A stretch of 5,452 bases of DNA from JBEKZQ01 sp049509675. Lineage in GTDB: Bacteria; Planctomycetota; Planctomycetia; Pirellulales; Thermoguttaceae. Location: assembly GCA_049509675.1 (NCBI GenBank), contig JBEKZQ010000680.1:1-5452 (forward strand), read 5' to 3'. Below the pieces are notes generated by a model. The model saw nothing but the letters and a program-made list of their open reading frames with translations. It was not told the DNA's origin and did no database searches. Shown one piece after another: positions 5,332-5,452 of the stretch (position 1 is its first letter; the number at the start of each line of letters is the position of its first letter). A program made the translations under genes and the position numbers.

Positions 5332-5452
5332 GGGATTAGGGATTAGGGATTAGGGATTAGGGATTAGGGATTAGGGATTAGGGATTAGGGATTAGGGATT
5401 AGGGATTAGGGATTAGGGATTAGGGATTAGGGATTAGGGATTAGGGATTAGG
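5332..5452. repeat. Perfect GGGATTA heptanucleotide array, telomere-like, runs off right edge
   Basis: Seventeen identical GGGATTA units (5332-5450) plus GG at the edge, with no variation; the true length is unknown. It begins 9 bp upstream of the nuoK ATG, where the ribosome binding site or a nuoJ overlap would be expected. The plus strand has GGG runs every 7 bp with 4-base loops, a pattern able to form G-quadruplexes; the nuo mRNA would carry the C-rich strand. TAG or TAA appears in every frame on both strands after at most seven codons, so the array cannot be coding. The perfect identity of the units suggests recent expansion or ongoing homogenisation. Confidence 0.97.

Noticed and set aside
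5332..5452. True chromosome-end telomere
   Set aside because: It resembles telomeric repeats, but it abuts nuoK inside what should be a continuous nuo operon. An interstitial array, with the window ending inside it, is more likely; sequence beyond the edge would decide.

Overview
The window is a stretch of a bacterial respiratory complex I (NADH:quinone oxidoreductase, nuo) operon, all on the minus strand. In transcription order (right to left) it holds nuoK, a broken nuoL, nuoM with an unusual repeat-derived C-terminal tail, and the first 239 codons of nuoN, which runs off the left edge. These are consecutive membrane-arm genes: NuoK carries two glutamates of the proton channel, and NuoL, NuoM and NuoN are the three antiporter-like proton-pumping subunits. 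I see no RNA genes, transposase genes, CRISPR arrays or plus-strand genes; the long plus-strand open frames are antisense shadows of GC-rich membrane-protein genes.

Layout. 1-717: 5' part of nuoN, with a GTG start overlapping the nuoM stop as GTGA. 714-2672: nuoM, whose last ~107 codons are low-complexity. That tail covers an octamer micro-array and CTGCTCGGTG duplication (987-1038), a perfect 9-bp-stem hairpin (956-978) and 24 heptanucleotide units in unbroken register (767-934). 2702-4968: nuoL in two frames, with about 28 conserved codons missing at the junction near 3661-3680. 4978-5322: nuoK. 5332-5452: at least 17 perfect GGGATTA units, running off the right edge where nuoJ would be expected.

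The organism looks like a GC-rich bacterium. The large loops in NuoL/NuoM, the weak Shine-Dalgarno signals and the scattered short-period arrays make me think of Planctomycetota. That is a recollection-based inference, not something the sequence proves.

The most notable features are the disrupted nuoL, which would leave complex I without a complete distal pump module unless it is an assembly error or another copy exists; the heptanucleotide array translated as eight heptapeptides at the end of NuoM; and the second, telomere-like heptanucleotide array directly in front of nuoK.
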